From Rudaea sp. (GTDB taxonomy: Bacteria > Pseudomonadota > Gammaproteobacteria > Xanthomonadales > Rhodanobacteraceae): a stretch of 64,000 nucleotides of DNA. The notes under the pieces are model-generated. The model saw nothing but the letters and a program-made list of their open reading frames with translations, had not been told where the DNA came from and made no database searches. Position numbers and translations under genes: made by a program. Positions 53,987 through 62,362 of this stretch are shown one piece after another (the stretch's first letter is position 1; each line of letters begins with the position of its first letter). Location of the stretch: the NCBI GenBank assembly GCA_031291055.1, contig JARLJU010000367.1:1-64000 (forward strand), written 5' to 3'.

Positions 53987-54687
53987 GCGCTGCGGCGCAC
54001 ATCCTCGTCGTCGAGGACGAGCCGAAGCTCGCCGCCCTGCTGCGCGACTATCTGATTGCGGCCGAATACCGGGTCAGCGTGCTGGCCAGCGGTGCCGGCA
54101 CGGTCGACTGGGTGCGCGAACATGTGCCCGACGCGATTCTGCTTGACGTCATGCTTCCCGGTGCCGACGGCCTGTCGATCTGCCGCGGTATCCGTACATT
54201 TTCCACAATTCCCATTCTAATGGTGACGGCGCGTGTCGACGAAATCGATCGCCTGCTGGGTCTGGAGCTCGGTGCCGACGACTATATCTGCAAGCCCTTC
54301 AGCCCGCGCGAGGTCGTGGCGCGGGTCAGGGCGGTACTGCGGCGGATGCGTGCGGACGCGCCGGGAACGACCACGCCTATCGCACTCGACAACGAGCGCT
54401 TCGAGGCCCGCGTGCGCGGCCGCGCACTGGCGCTGACGCCGGTCGAGTTCCGGCTGCTCGACAAGCTTGCAGCACAACCCGGCCGCGTTTTCTCGCGCCA
54501 GCAGCTGATGGATGCAGCGTACCGCGATCACCGCGTCGTCAGCGACCGCACCGTCGACAGCCATGTCAAGAATCTGCGCCGCAAGCTGGCCGAGCTCGGG
54601 CCCGATCCGATTGCGTCTGTGTATGGCGTAGGTTACCGGCTGGAATGGCCGGCGCCTGCGGAAGGCGACGGCGCTTCGACCAGATAA
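53983..54687 (+). CDS. OmpR-family response regulator (BaeR-like)
   Basis: A 234-residue regulator: receiver with acidic pair ED 11-12, phosphorylated Asp55 in [10 protein letters not shown], Thr and Lys signature in [11 protein letters not shown] and [10 protein letters not shown], followed by a winged helix with [17 protein letters not shown] and [14 protein letters not shown]. Partner of the sensor gene in front of it. Rare AT-rich codons encode TFSTIPILM near 54195. Confidence 0.93.
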   Translation: MSAAAHILVVEDEPKLAALLRDYLIAAEYRVSVLASGAGTVDWVREHVPDAILLDVMLPGADGLSICRGIRTFSTIPILMVTARVDEIDRLLGLELGADDYICKPFSPREVVARVRAVLRRMRADAPGTTTPIALDNERFEARVRGRALALTPVEFRLLDKLAAQPGRVFSRQQLMDAAYRDHRVVSDRTVDSHVKNLRRKLAELGPDPIASVYGVGYRLEWPAPAEGDGASTR

Positions 54688-54753
54688 CTTGGCCGACTCC
54701 GGACAAGCATGAGTTATGCGATGCTTGCGCCATTGCAGAATCGATCGACACGC

Positions 54754-55983
54754 ATGCTCAACCGCCTCTGGCTGGCTTTCTTCCTGATTGCGGCGATCGC
54801 CGCGCTGGCGCAATGGCTGATAGGCGGCCATCCGGAAGTATTCGCGGCCATGGTCGCGAGCCTGTTCGACATGGCCAGGCTTTCGGTCGATGTGATGCTG
54901 GTGTTGTTCGGCACGCTGGTGCTGTGGCTGGGGTTTTTGCGCGTCGCCGAAGCGGCGGGGCTGGTCGATCTGCTAGCGCGTGCACTCGGGCCGCTGTTTG
55001 CACGGTTGATGCCCGAGGTGCCGCGCGGGCATCCTGCGATCGGACTCATCACTCTGAACTTCGCCGCGAACATGCTCGGCATGGACAATGCGGCGACGCC
55101 GATCGGATTGCGCGCGATGCGCGAGCTGCAGACGCTGAATCCGAGTGCAACGACGGCGAGCAATGCGCAGATCCTGTTCCTCGTGCTGCACTCCTCGTCG
55201 CTGGTCCTGTTGCCGGTAACCATCTTCATGTACCGCGTGCAGCAGGGCGCGCATGATCCGACCCTGGTGTTCGTGCCGATCCTGCTGGCGACCAGCGCGT
55301 CTGCACTGACCGGCCTGCTCGGCGTGGCCTTTGTGCAGAAATTGAAATTGTGGAATCCGGTGGTGCTGGCGTACCTCGGCGGATTCGCCGTATTGCTGGC
55401 GGCATTCATCGCCGCGCTCGCGTCCATGACGCCCGCGGCACTGGCAGCATTCTCGTCCCTGCTCGGCAACCTGGCGATGATGGCGATCGTCCTGCTGTTC
55501 CTGATCGTGGGTGCCGTGCGCAAGGTACCGGTCTACGAGTGTTTCATCGACGGCGCGAAACAGGGTTTCGGCGTCGCTCGCGATGTGCTGCCGTACCTGG
55601 TCGCGATGCTGTGCGCGATCGGCGTGTTGCGCGCGTCGGGAGCGCTGGATTTCGCCCTCGACGGCATCCGCTGGCTCGCGAACACGGCCGGCTGGGACAC
55701 GCGCTTCGTCGACGCCCTGCCGACCGCGCTGGTGAAGCCGTTTTCCGGCAGTGCGGCGCGCGCGATGCTGATCGAGACGATGAAGACCAGCGGCGTCGAC
55801 AGTTTTCCTGCACTCGTCGCGGCTACCGTGCAGGGCAGCACCGAGACGACGTTCTACGTGATCGCCGTGTACTTCGGCGCTGTCGGCATCCGCAACATCA
55901 GGCACACCGTGCCCTGCGCCCTGCTCGCCGACCTGGCCGGCGTCGTCACTTCGATCGCGGTGTGCTACTGGTTCTTCGGCTAG
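54754..55983 (+). CDS. SpmA/SpmB-type Gate-domain membrane protein
   Basis: A 409-residue membrane protein made of two Gate (nucleoside-recognition) domains, equal to a fusion of SpmA and SpmB: first half VLFGTLVLWLGFLRVAEAAG and LNFAANMLGMDNAATPIG, second half VARDVLPYLVAMLCAIGVLRASG and VKPFSGSAARAMLIETMK. In spore formers SpmAB affect core dehydration; in proteobacteria the role is unknown, perhaps small-molecule transport. ATG 54754 is chosen over 54709, whose first 15 residues look poorly structured. Confidence 0.85.
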   Translation: MLNRLWLAFFLIAAIAALAQWLIGGHPEVFAAMVASLFDMARLSVDVMLVLFGTLVLWLGFLRVAEAAGLVDLLARALGPLFARLMPEVPRGHPAIGLITLNFAANMLGMDNAATPIGLRAMRELQTLNPSATTASNAQILFLVLHSSSLVLLPVTIFMYRVQQGAHDPTLVFVPILLATSASALTGLLGVAFVQKLKLWNPVVLAYLGGFAVLLAAFIAALASMTPAALAAFSSLLGNLAMMAIVLLFLIVGAVRKVPVYECFIDGAKQGFGVARDVLPYLVAMLCAIGVLRASGALDFALDGIRWLANTAGWDTRFVDALPTALVKPFSGSAARAMLIETMKTSGVDSFPALVAATVQGSTETTFYVIAVYFGAVGIRNIRHTVPCALLADLAGVVTSIAVCYWFFG

Positions 55984-55992
55984 ACCGGAGCG

Positions 55993-56484
55993 CTACTTGC
56001 GCACCGCCGTCACTTCGATCTCGATCAGCCAGCCGGGGTTGACGAGTCCCGCAACTTTCATCGCCGAACGCGCCGGCAGATTCGGCTGTTCCGCCGTGCC
56101 GAAGAATTCGCGATAGCTCGCCATGAATCCGGCGAAATCCATCTTCCCGGCATTGGCCGCATCGCCGACCAGGAATACCTGCATCTTCACGACGTCTTTC
56201 ATGCTCAAGTCCATCGACTTCAGGGTCGCCGCAATGCTGGTCAGCGCGCTGCGTGCCTGCGTCTTCATGTCACCGTAGGCCGCCGTACCATCGGCGGGCA
56301 GGGACTTGTCGATGTTCTCGGGTCCGACACCGCTGAGGAAGATCAGGCTTTGTCCTGCCGGAATCTCGACCGCCTGCGCGATCGGGAAGTCGGAATGCGG
56401 CAGCTTGTACCGGATCACATCCTTGGAGAATGCCGGTGCGACAAGGATTGCGAAGAAAAACGGAATAAGCACGAGACGTTTCAT
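55993..56484 (-). CDS. Exported RidA-family enamine/imine deaminase
   Basis: A 163-residue protein with a signal peptide (RLVLIPFFFAILVAPAFS) and a RidA domain: FLSGVGPENIDKSLP, LKSMDLSMKDVVKMQVFLVG, and PARSAMKVAGLVNPGWLIEIEVTAV. The arginine in PARSAMKVAGL matches the substrate-carboxylate-binding Arg of RidA. Typical RidA is cytosolic and hydrolyses reactive imines from amino-acid metabolism; export is the unusual feature. It is last in the operon with cytochrome c and amine oxidase, so it probably clears the imine product of the oxidase. Confidence 0.88.
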   Translation of the reverse strand: MKRLVLIPFFFAILVAPAFSKDVIRYKLPHSDFPIAQAVEIPAGQSLIFLSGVGPENIDKSLPADGTAAYGDMKTQARSALTSIAATLKSMDLSMKDVVKMQVFLVGDAANAGKMDFAGFMASYREFFGTAEQPNLPARSAMKVAGLVNPGWLIEIEVTAVRK

Positions 56485-56512
56485 CGGAATCTCCGGGACA
56501 AGTATACTTTTA

Positions 56513-56950
56513 TCAGCGCAGCTTTTTCACGTCATCCGCGGTCAGTGCGTCAGCGTAGCGATTGCCGAAATTCGAACGCACGTAGTTGACCACTTCGGCG
56601 ACCTGTTCGTCGCTGAGATAGACCGCAAATGACGGCATGCCGTGGCGCCCGTGCAGCACCGTGATCGCCGGGTACGCGGCGCTGGCGAGCCTGGGGTTTG
56701 CGGCCAGCGCCGGATAGAAGCCGGCACCCGTGGCGCCTTTGGCGTCAGCCATATGGCAGCCCTGACAGACGGCGCGGTACAGCGTCGCGCCTTCGCGATG
56801 CACGAAATGCCCGAAACCGGAAAAACTTCCCGGTGGCGAAAACGGTGGTGGCTCGTCGCCGCCGCCAGCCAGTGGCGTGAATATTGCCGGCAGGGCCAGG
56901 ATGAGGCCGGGCCAAAATCTGCGCCGGCGGACGATTGTGAGCGCGGGCAT
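56513..56950 (-). CDS. Small exported cytochrome c
   Basis: A 145-residue protein starting at ATG 56950 behind a TAGGAG site. The N-terminal hydrophobic stretch (FWPGLILALPAIFTPLAGG) is a signal or anchor; CQGCH binds one haem c and the methionine in GRHGMPSFAVYLSDEQ is a likely sixth ligand. The C-terminal helix VAEVVNYVRSNFGNRYAD fits class I. Position between a flavin amine oxidase and an exported RidA suggests it accepts the electrons of amine oxidation. Confidence 0.9.
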   Translation of the reverse strand: MPALTIVRRRRFWPGLILALPAIFTPLAGGGDEPPPFSPPGSFSGFGHFVHREGATLYRAVCQGCHMADAKGATGAGFYPALAANPRLASAAYPAITVLHGRHGMPSFAVYLSDEQVAEVVNYVRSNFGNRYADALTADDVKKLR

Positions 56951-56964
56951 GACGTGAAGGACTC

Positions 56965-58563
56965 CTAGGCGGTGGCGATACGCTGGTGCATGCGCTGGAT
57001 CGTGTCCAGTGCGGACAGCACGGCGCCTTCCTGCCAGGCCGGAAGGTACGAGGCATGCTCTCCGGCCAGGGCGATGCGGCCGTCGATCTGGCACAGATCG
57101 TTGTAATGTTTTTCGCGCACGTCGTCGGGCCAGTTCGCAAAGCAGCCCTGGGTGAACGGCGAGCGGTGCCAGGCCACCGCGATGCCGTTCTCGAACTCGG
57201 TCGCGTATTGCGGATGAATCTGTGCGCCGAACTCGACCGCCTTGCGCACGCGCTGCTCCGGCGTCATCGCGGTGAATTCATAGGCGTTCGTGCCCCACAC
57301 ATAGGCGCCCAGCAGCACGCCCTTGCCAGGTTGGTTCATGCCGGCCATCGGATAGCCGATCTGCTGGATCGGCAGATCGGTAAAACTGATGCCGCCGTAG
57401 ATGCGCTCGTCCTCTTCCCAGAAGCGGCGCTTGAATTGCAAGCCGACCTTCACCGAGGCCTCGTAAGGCACAGCCTGGATCGCGGCCAGCATGGCATCGC
57501 CGACCTTGATCTCGATCTCGCTCAGGATCGACAGCGGAATCGTGCAGATGCACCAGTCGGCTTTCGTCTGCGTCGGCGCGCCACGGCCGTGCGCATCGAC
57601 ATGATTGACGGTGACGCCGCGTTCGTCCTGATCGATCTTCACAACCTTGGCATCGAACTGAACCAGTGGCGCAATTTCGCGATACAGCGCGTTCGCGATC
57701 CGGTCCATGCCGCCAACCGGCTGGAAAAGCGCCGGGCTCATTTCGTATTCGTGGAAGTTCACCAGGTACTGCCACAAGCGCGAACGCATCAGCTCATTGG
57801 CGTCTAGCGGTGTGGAGAATTCCGGCCTGCGCATCAGGCCGCCGCCCGGATCAACCGCGAAGCCGCGGGTCACGCTGGTGGCTTCCGAAGCGCGGTAGCG
57901 GAACTGCTGGTCGAGCACGCCCCAGGCGCGCAGCGATTCGAGCAGCCGGTCCCTGTCCTCGGGCGTCAGTTCTCCATCGAGCCGGCCCTGGTTGGCCGCC
58001 TTGCTCAGCAACTCGGCGATATGGCCCTGATAGTCGCTGCGCACCTCGCGGAAACGCTGCGGCTTGCCGCCGAATGCCTTCGACGAGTGCAGGTAGGCGT
58101 TGTAGTTGAGCTGATTGAACGCTTCAAGCGGCACCTTCAGGCGCTTGGCGTAGTCGAGCATCGCGTGATGGTGATACGGAATGCGCCACGGCCCGGGATT
58201 GATGTACAGGCCGGGATCGAATTCGCACTTCTGGCGCGAGCCGCCGAGTTCGGTGTACTCGTCGCCGCCGCGCAGCGTCCACGAGCGGCCGCCGGCGCGA
58301 TGATTGTATTCCAGGACCTTTACCTTGTACCCGGCACGCTGCAGTTCATAGGCGGCGACCAGGCCCGCCATGCCGGCCCCGAGGATGAGAACCGAGGTAT
58401 CGCGCGGCGCGGCGGTGAGTTTGATCGGCCCGCTGTAATCGGATTCCTGCGCGAAACCCAGCGTGCTCATCGCCTGGTACATCGCGCCGGCGCCGGCCGT
58501 CTGACCGATCATTCGAAGCAGGGCGCGTCGGCTCATGGGCAGTGAGCGGAACGTATCAGCCAT
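56965..58563 (-). CDS. Tat-exported flavin amine oxidase
   Basis: A 532-residue flavoprotein amine oxidase. The N-terminus has a twin-arginine motif (SRRALLRMIG) before the hydrophobic stretch, indicating export of the folded flavoprotein. The FAD-binding fold is clear: LILGAGMAGLVAAYELQ, LEYNHRAGGRSWTLRGG, and the C-terminal GRIALAGEHASYLPAWQEGAV typical of monoamine/L-amino-acid oxidases. It oxidises an amine to an imine with FAD. ATG 58563 begins the operon whose next genes are a cytochrome c and an exported RidA; a haem acceptor rather than oxygen is therefore inferred. Confidence 0.92.
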   Translation of the reverse strand: MADTFRSLPMSRRALLRMIGQTAGAGAMYQAMSTLGFAQESDYSGPIKLTAAPRDTSVLILGAGMAGLVAAYELQRAGYKVKVLEYNHRAGGRSWTLRGGDEYTELGGSRQKCEFDPGLYINPGPWRIPYHHHAMLDYAKRLKVPLEAFNQLNYNAYLHSSKAFGGKPQRFREVRSDYQGHIAELLSKAANQGRLDGELTPEDRDRLLESLRAWGVLDQQFRYRASEATSVTRGFAVDPGGGLMRRPEFSTPLDANELMRSRLWQYLVNFHEYEMSPALFQPVGGMDRIANALYREIAPLVQFDAKVVKIDQDERGVTVNHVDAHGRGAPTQTKADWCICTIPLSILSEIEIKVGDAMLAAIQAVPYEASVKVGLQFKRRFWEEDERIYGGISFTDLPIQQIGYPMAGMNQPGKGVLLGAYVWGTNAYEFTAMTPEQRVRKAVEFGAQIHPQYATEFENGIAVAWHRSPFTQGCFANWPDDVREKHYNDLCQIDGRIALAGEHASYLPAWQEGAVLSALDTIQRMHQRIATA

Positions 58564-58658
58564 ACCTACCCCGCGGCTTCCCCGGATGCGCAGACATTAC
58601 GCGCAAACTTTCCGCGTCACAACACGCGGCATGCGCCGGTGCGAGACTCCACTTTCGT

Positions 58659-59600
58659 CTAAATACGCGCGACGCCGAGCAGGCGCCCGGGCAGAGAACG
58701 AATGCGATTGAGCAGCGCGGCCGGCAGACGCAGCGGCGAATGCAGGCCATGTTCAGAGGGAGCGGCGGCGGTGAAGCGGCGTGCGGCCTGCGGATTCTGC
58801 TTGAGCTGCCAATAGCGGCCGATCGCCGAATCCACGCTCAGGCGGCAGGTGCCCATGCGCACCGGCTTGATCAGCATGCGGTAGACCTGGCCTTCGTTGA
58901 TCAGTTCGATCGCGGTCTGTGCGTTCGCGCGCTCGGTGATGACCACGGTGGCGATATGCGGATGATGCTGCTTCAGCGCCTTGAGCAGCGCGGTCAGATC
59001 CGTGCGTCCAGCCTGGGTCTCGGAAATGATGACGCCGGTTTCATGCTGCTCCATGACCTGCAGCGCGCGCTCGGCCGTGTTGACGAAGTTCACCTTGTAA
59101 TAAGGCTGCAGAATCTCGCGCAGGCGCTGTTGCACGGCGCTGTCGTCCTCGATGACCAGCACGCCGACCTGGGCGCGCGCGCGGTCGTGCTCGGTCGGCG
59201 GCAGCGGGTCGCGCGCGATCACCGGCGCCTCGCGCGCGATCGTGCCGGCTTCGGCGACCAGCGCCTTGAGTTCGGTGTTGTTCCATGGCTTGTTGACGAA
59301 GCGGAACACTTCGCTTTCATTGACCGAGCCGAGCACGGCCTTCAGGTCGGAATAACCCGTGAGCAGGATGCGCAGCGCGCGTGGATGGGCTTCCTTCAAT
59401 TCGCGCAGCACATCAATACCGGGTTTTTCCGGCATGCGCTGGTCGCAGATGATGACGTCCACATCGTGCTGTCTGGCCAGCGCCGTGGCTTCCAGCGGAT
59501 TCGTCGTCTGGAACGTGACGTAGTCGCGCAGCAACGCCTTCAGCGCGCGCAGGATGCGGGCTTCGTCGTCGATCAGCAGGATGCGCAGCGGGTCGGTCAC
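58659..59600 (-). CDS. Tandem-receiver response regulator
   Basis: A 313-residue protein with two receiver domains and no DNA-binding output. Receiver 1 (residues 1-125) is complete: ILLIDDEARILRAL, Asp53 in VDVIICDQRMP, LLTGYSD and FVNKPWN. Receiver 2 (about 140-260) keeps LVIEDDSAVQQRL and IKPV but has Glu in place of the phospho-Asp (VIISETQAG), so it may be locked or non-signalling. It ends RIRSLPGRLLG, basic. GTG 59600 follows the sensor kinase gene by 24 bases. Confidence 0.85.
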   Translation of the reverse strand: MTDPLRILLIDDEARILRALKALLRDYVTFQTTNPLEATALARQHDVDVIICDQRMPEKPGIDVLRELKEAHPRALRILLTGYSDLKAVLGSVNESEVFRFVNKPWNNTELKALVAEAGTIAREAPVIARDPLPPTEHDRARAQVGVLVIEDDSAVQQRLREILQPYYKVNFVNTAERALQVMEQHETGVIISETQAGRTDLTALLKALKQHHPHIATVVITERANAQTAIELINEGQVYRMLIKPVRMGTCRLSVDSAIGRYWQLKQNPQAARRFTAAAPSEHGLHSPLRLPAALLNRIRSLPGRLLGVARI

Positions 59601-59624
59601 GGCATTCTCATGAATAGCATCGCG

Positions 59625-60662
59625 TCAGGCGGTCGCTGCCGCAGAAGCCGGTTTGCCCATACCCGCCCCATCCACGGGCAGGTTAAGCGTGAACACCGAG
59701 CCTTTCTTTGGCGTCGTTCTCACTTTGATCGAGCCGCCGTGACCCTTGAGGATCTTGTGCACGATGGAAAGCCCCAGCCCGGTGCCCTCGCCGACCGGCT
59801 TTGTCGTGAAGAACGGATCGAAGATCTTCGGCAGGATGTCGTCGGAAATGCCGCAGCCGGTATCGGTGAAACTGACCTCGACCGTGTTCCCGACCACCTT
59901 GCTCTCGATCGTCAGCGTGCCGTCGCCGTCGATTGCCTGAGCCGAATTCGTAATCAGGTTGAGGAAAACCTGATTCATCTGCGAAGGCATGCAACGCACC
60001 TTGGGCAGCGGCTGCAGGTGCTTGACCACCTTTACCCGGTCGCGCAAGAGATGCTGGGCGATGGTCAGGGCGCTCTCCACGCCCTCGTTCAGATCCATCG
60101 TGTCCATGCCGTCGCGGTCGACGCGGGAAAATCCCTTCAGGTTCAGCACCAGGGCGCCGAGCTGGGTCAAACCTTCGCTGGCATCGCTGAGCAATTCCTT
60201 GGCGTCCTTGAGCAGCGGACTCTTCTCCAGGTTCGTGCGCGCCTCGAACAGCTTGCGCCGCGCATCCTCGACGTGCTTGACCAGCTTGTCGAGACTGGAT
60301 TTGTCGGCACCGAAAATCAGGTCCACGGGTTGCAGGCAGTATTGCACTGCGGCGTCGTACTGCTTGACCAGCTTGCGGTAATCGTCGAGCAGATCGCCGA
60401 TCACTTCGACGTTGCTCTTGACGAAACCCAGCGGCGTGTTGATTTCGTGCGCCACGCCCGCGACCATCTGACCGAGCGAGGCCAGTTTGGTCGTATGGAT
60501 CACCTGGGATTGGGTCGCCTGCAGGCGCTTGTTTTCTTCCTCGGCCTCGGCCTGCCCGGCTGCAAGGACTCGGTTTTGCCGTTGCGCGCGCTGCAACATG
60601 AGCGCCAGCCAGCCACAGGCGGCCAGCAGCAACACGACCAGCATGATCCAGAGCAGCTGCAT
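59625..60662 (-). CDS. Sensor histidine kinase with single N-terminal helix
   Basis: A 345-residue kinase: one N-terminal helix (LLWIMLVVLLLAACGWLALML), a coiled coil (AEAEEENKRLQATQSQVIH), H-box ASLGQMVAGVAHEINTPLGF and the ATPase boxes MNQVFLNLITNSAQAI, FTDTGCGISDDIL and GEGTGLGLSIVHKILKGHGG. No periplasmic sensor domain, so it probably reads a cytoplasmic or membrane signal. GGGAGGTG precedes ATG 60662. It pairs with the tandem-receiver regulator 24 bases on. Confidence 0.9.
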   Translation of the reverse strand: MQLLWIMLVVLLLAACGWLALMLQRAQRQNRVLAAGQAEAEEENKRLQATQSQVIHTTKLASLGQMVAGVAHEINTPLGFVKSNVEVIGDLLDDYRKLVKQYDAAVQYCLQPVDLIFGADKSSLDKLVKHVEDARRKLFEARTNLEKSPLLKDAKELLSDASEGLTQLGALVLNLKGFSRVDRDGMDTMDLNEGVESALTIAQHLLRDRVKVVKHLQPLPKVRCMPSQMNQVFLNLITNSAQAIDGDGTLTIESKVVGNTVEVSFTDTGCGISDDILPKIFDPFFTTKPVGEGTGLGLSIVHKILKGHGGSIKVRTTPKKGSVFTLNLPVDGAGMGKPASAAATA

Positions 60663-60689
60663 CGATGGCACCTCCCAATCGGTTGTCAG

Positions 60690-60719
60690 TATAAACACGA
60701 AGCAGCCTCGCTACGTCAA
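60690..60719 (-). promoter_or_regulatory. Probable promoter of the sensor kinase gene
   Basis: On the minus strand TTGACG (60714-60719), an 18-base spacer and TTTATA (60690-60695) fit a sigma70 promoter that would start transcription about 20 bases before ATG 60662. Confidence 0.45.
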
Positions 60720-60849
60720 GATTTGCGCCGTCCGTCGCCGCGGTGGCCGCGTACGGCCGGCACTGGAACCCCCGCCGAACGGGACTTGACGCCGGCCCAG
60801 GCTTGCACCGACTCTTGCGAAGTCCGCAGCGTTAATCCGGGGAGTCCGA

Positions 60850-62196
60850 ATGAAAGCCGCAATCGTCTCGATGGTTTTGGGTATGTTTCTGCTGCTTGGT
60901 GCGTTTTCCGCACATGCCGATTCGCCGATCGCGCGCGACTTGCCGCCCGGGTTGCAAATTCCCGAGGCGGCCCGTCCCGGGCCCCACTTCGATGTCGACC
61001 GTGCCACCGAAGCCTACCTGGACCTGCTCTCGCCGGATCAGCGCAAGTTGTCCGACGCCTACTTCGAAGGTGGCTACTGGCTGCAGCTTTGGGGATTCGC
61101 ATACGGCCTCGGCGTTGCTGCATTGCTGCTGTGGGGCGGGATTTCACGGCGCCTGCGCGACCTCGCGCGGCGCCTGAGTCCGCGTCCATGGCTATACACC
61201 TGGGCTTACGCGGTGCTCTTTGTTCTCGTGTTTTTTGTGCTGAATCTGCCGTGGTCGATCTATGCCGATTTTGTGCGCGAACATCAGTATGGCCTCGCCA
61301 CGCAGGATTTCGGCGGCTGGTTCGGCGATGCGGCGAAAGGCCTGATGGTCAGCGCAATCGTGCTGCCGCTGGTGCTGGTCGCGATTTACGCCGCGGTGCG
61401 CCGCGCCGGCGCGCGCTGGTGGATCTGGGCCAGCGGCATCGCCTTCGTGTTCGTGTTGTTCGCGATGATGCTGGCGCCGGTGTTCGTCGAACCGTTGTTC
61501 AACGACTACAAGCCGCTGCGCGAAGGCGCCGTGCGCGAGGCCGTGCTGTCGATGGCGCGCGCAAACCAGATTCCGACCGATCACGTGGTCGAGTTTGATG
61601 CCTCGCGCCAGACTACGCGCATCAGCGCCAACGTCGCCGGCTTCGCCGGAACGACGCGCGTGGCCCTGAACGACAACCTGTTGAACAAGACCTCGCTGCC
61701 CGAGATCAAGGCGGTGCTTGGCCATGAAATGGGCCACTACGTGCTCAATCACGGACTGCGCGGCACGATCTACCTGAGTCTGGTGATCGCGTTCGGCTTC
61801 TGGTTCACCTACCGCCTGTCGGACTGGGCGCTGGCACGCTGGGGACAGCGGCTGGGCCTGGAAGGCCGTGGGGATCCGGCCGCGCTGCCGCTGGCGGTGG
61901 CGATCATTTCCATCTTCTTCTTCCTGGCCACGCCGCTGGTCAATTCCATCGTGCGCCAGATGGAAGCCGAAGCGGACGCCTTCGGCCTGAATGCCGCGGG
62001 CGAACCGAACGGCTTCGCGATGGCGGCGATGCGCCTGTCGACATACCGGAAAATCCATCCCAGTGCGCTGGAGGAAATCGTTTTCTACGATCATCCGAGT
62101 GGCTACGATCGCGTACACGGTTCCATGCTGTGGCTCAAGGAAAACCAGAACAATCCCACGGCGAACGCGCCGCTGCCGACCGCAGCCGCGCCCTAG
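60850..62196 (+). CDS. Ste24-type M48 metallopeptidase
   Basis: A 448-residue membrane protease: N-terminal signal-like helix (VLGMFLLLGAFSAHA), the CAAX-protease N-terminal four-helix region (WAYAVLFVLVFFVLNLPWSIYADFV), zinc motif HEMGH near residue 299 in VLGHEMGHYVLNHG, third ligand glutamate in RQMEAEADAFGLN. Length and topology fit Ste24/CAAX M48 peptidases rather than HtpX. Bacterial members are thought to act in membrane-protein quality control, which is inference. ATG 60850. Confidence 0.9.
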   Translation: MKAAIVSMVLGMFLLLGAFSAHADSPIARDLPPGLQIPEAARPGPHFDVDRATEAYLDLLSPDQRKLSDAYFEGGYWLQLWGFAYGLGVAALLLWGGISRRLRDLARRLSPRPWLYTWAYAVLFVLVFFVLNLPWSIYADFVREHQYGLATQDFGGWFGDAAKGLMVSAIVLPLVLVAIYAAVRRAGARWWIWASGIAFVFVLFAMMLAPVFVEPLFNDYKPLREGAVREAVLSMARANQIPTDHVVEFDASRQTTRISANVAGFAGTTRVALNDNLLNKTSLPEIKAVLGHEMGHYVLNHGLRGTIYLSLVIAFGFWFTYRLSDWALARWGQRLGLEGRGDPAALPLAVAIISIFFFLATPLVNSIVRQMEAEADAFGLNAAGEPNGFAMAAMRLSTYRKIHPSALEEIVFYDHPSGYDRVHGSMLWLKENQNNPTANAPLPTAAAP

Positions 62197-62362
62197 CCGG
62201 AACGCCTCGAGGGCGGCGGTGCATGCGATATCGTGCGGCCGGCCACAAGCCTTCCGTCGCCGTTCCGATCAGCCTGCGTTTGGCCTGGATGTCAACGAGC
62301 CGTCGCCGGTCGCGTTGTTGCGCTTGGCAGCATTGCTATCGTCCACGTCGAGGAGAAAGATC

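Noticed and set aside
58542..61598. A 1018-codon open frame on the plus strand crossing the regulator, kinase and protease genes
   Set aside because: It is antisense to three well-supported genes. Its translation is Arg/Gln/His-rich with no domain, as expected from a high-GC shadow frame.
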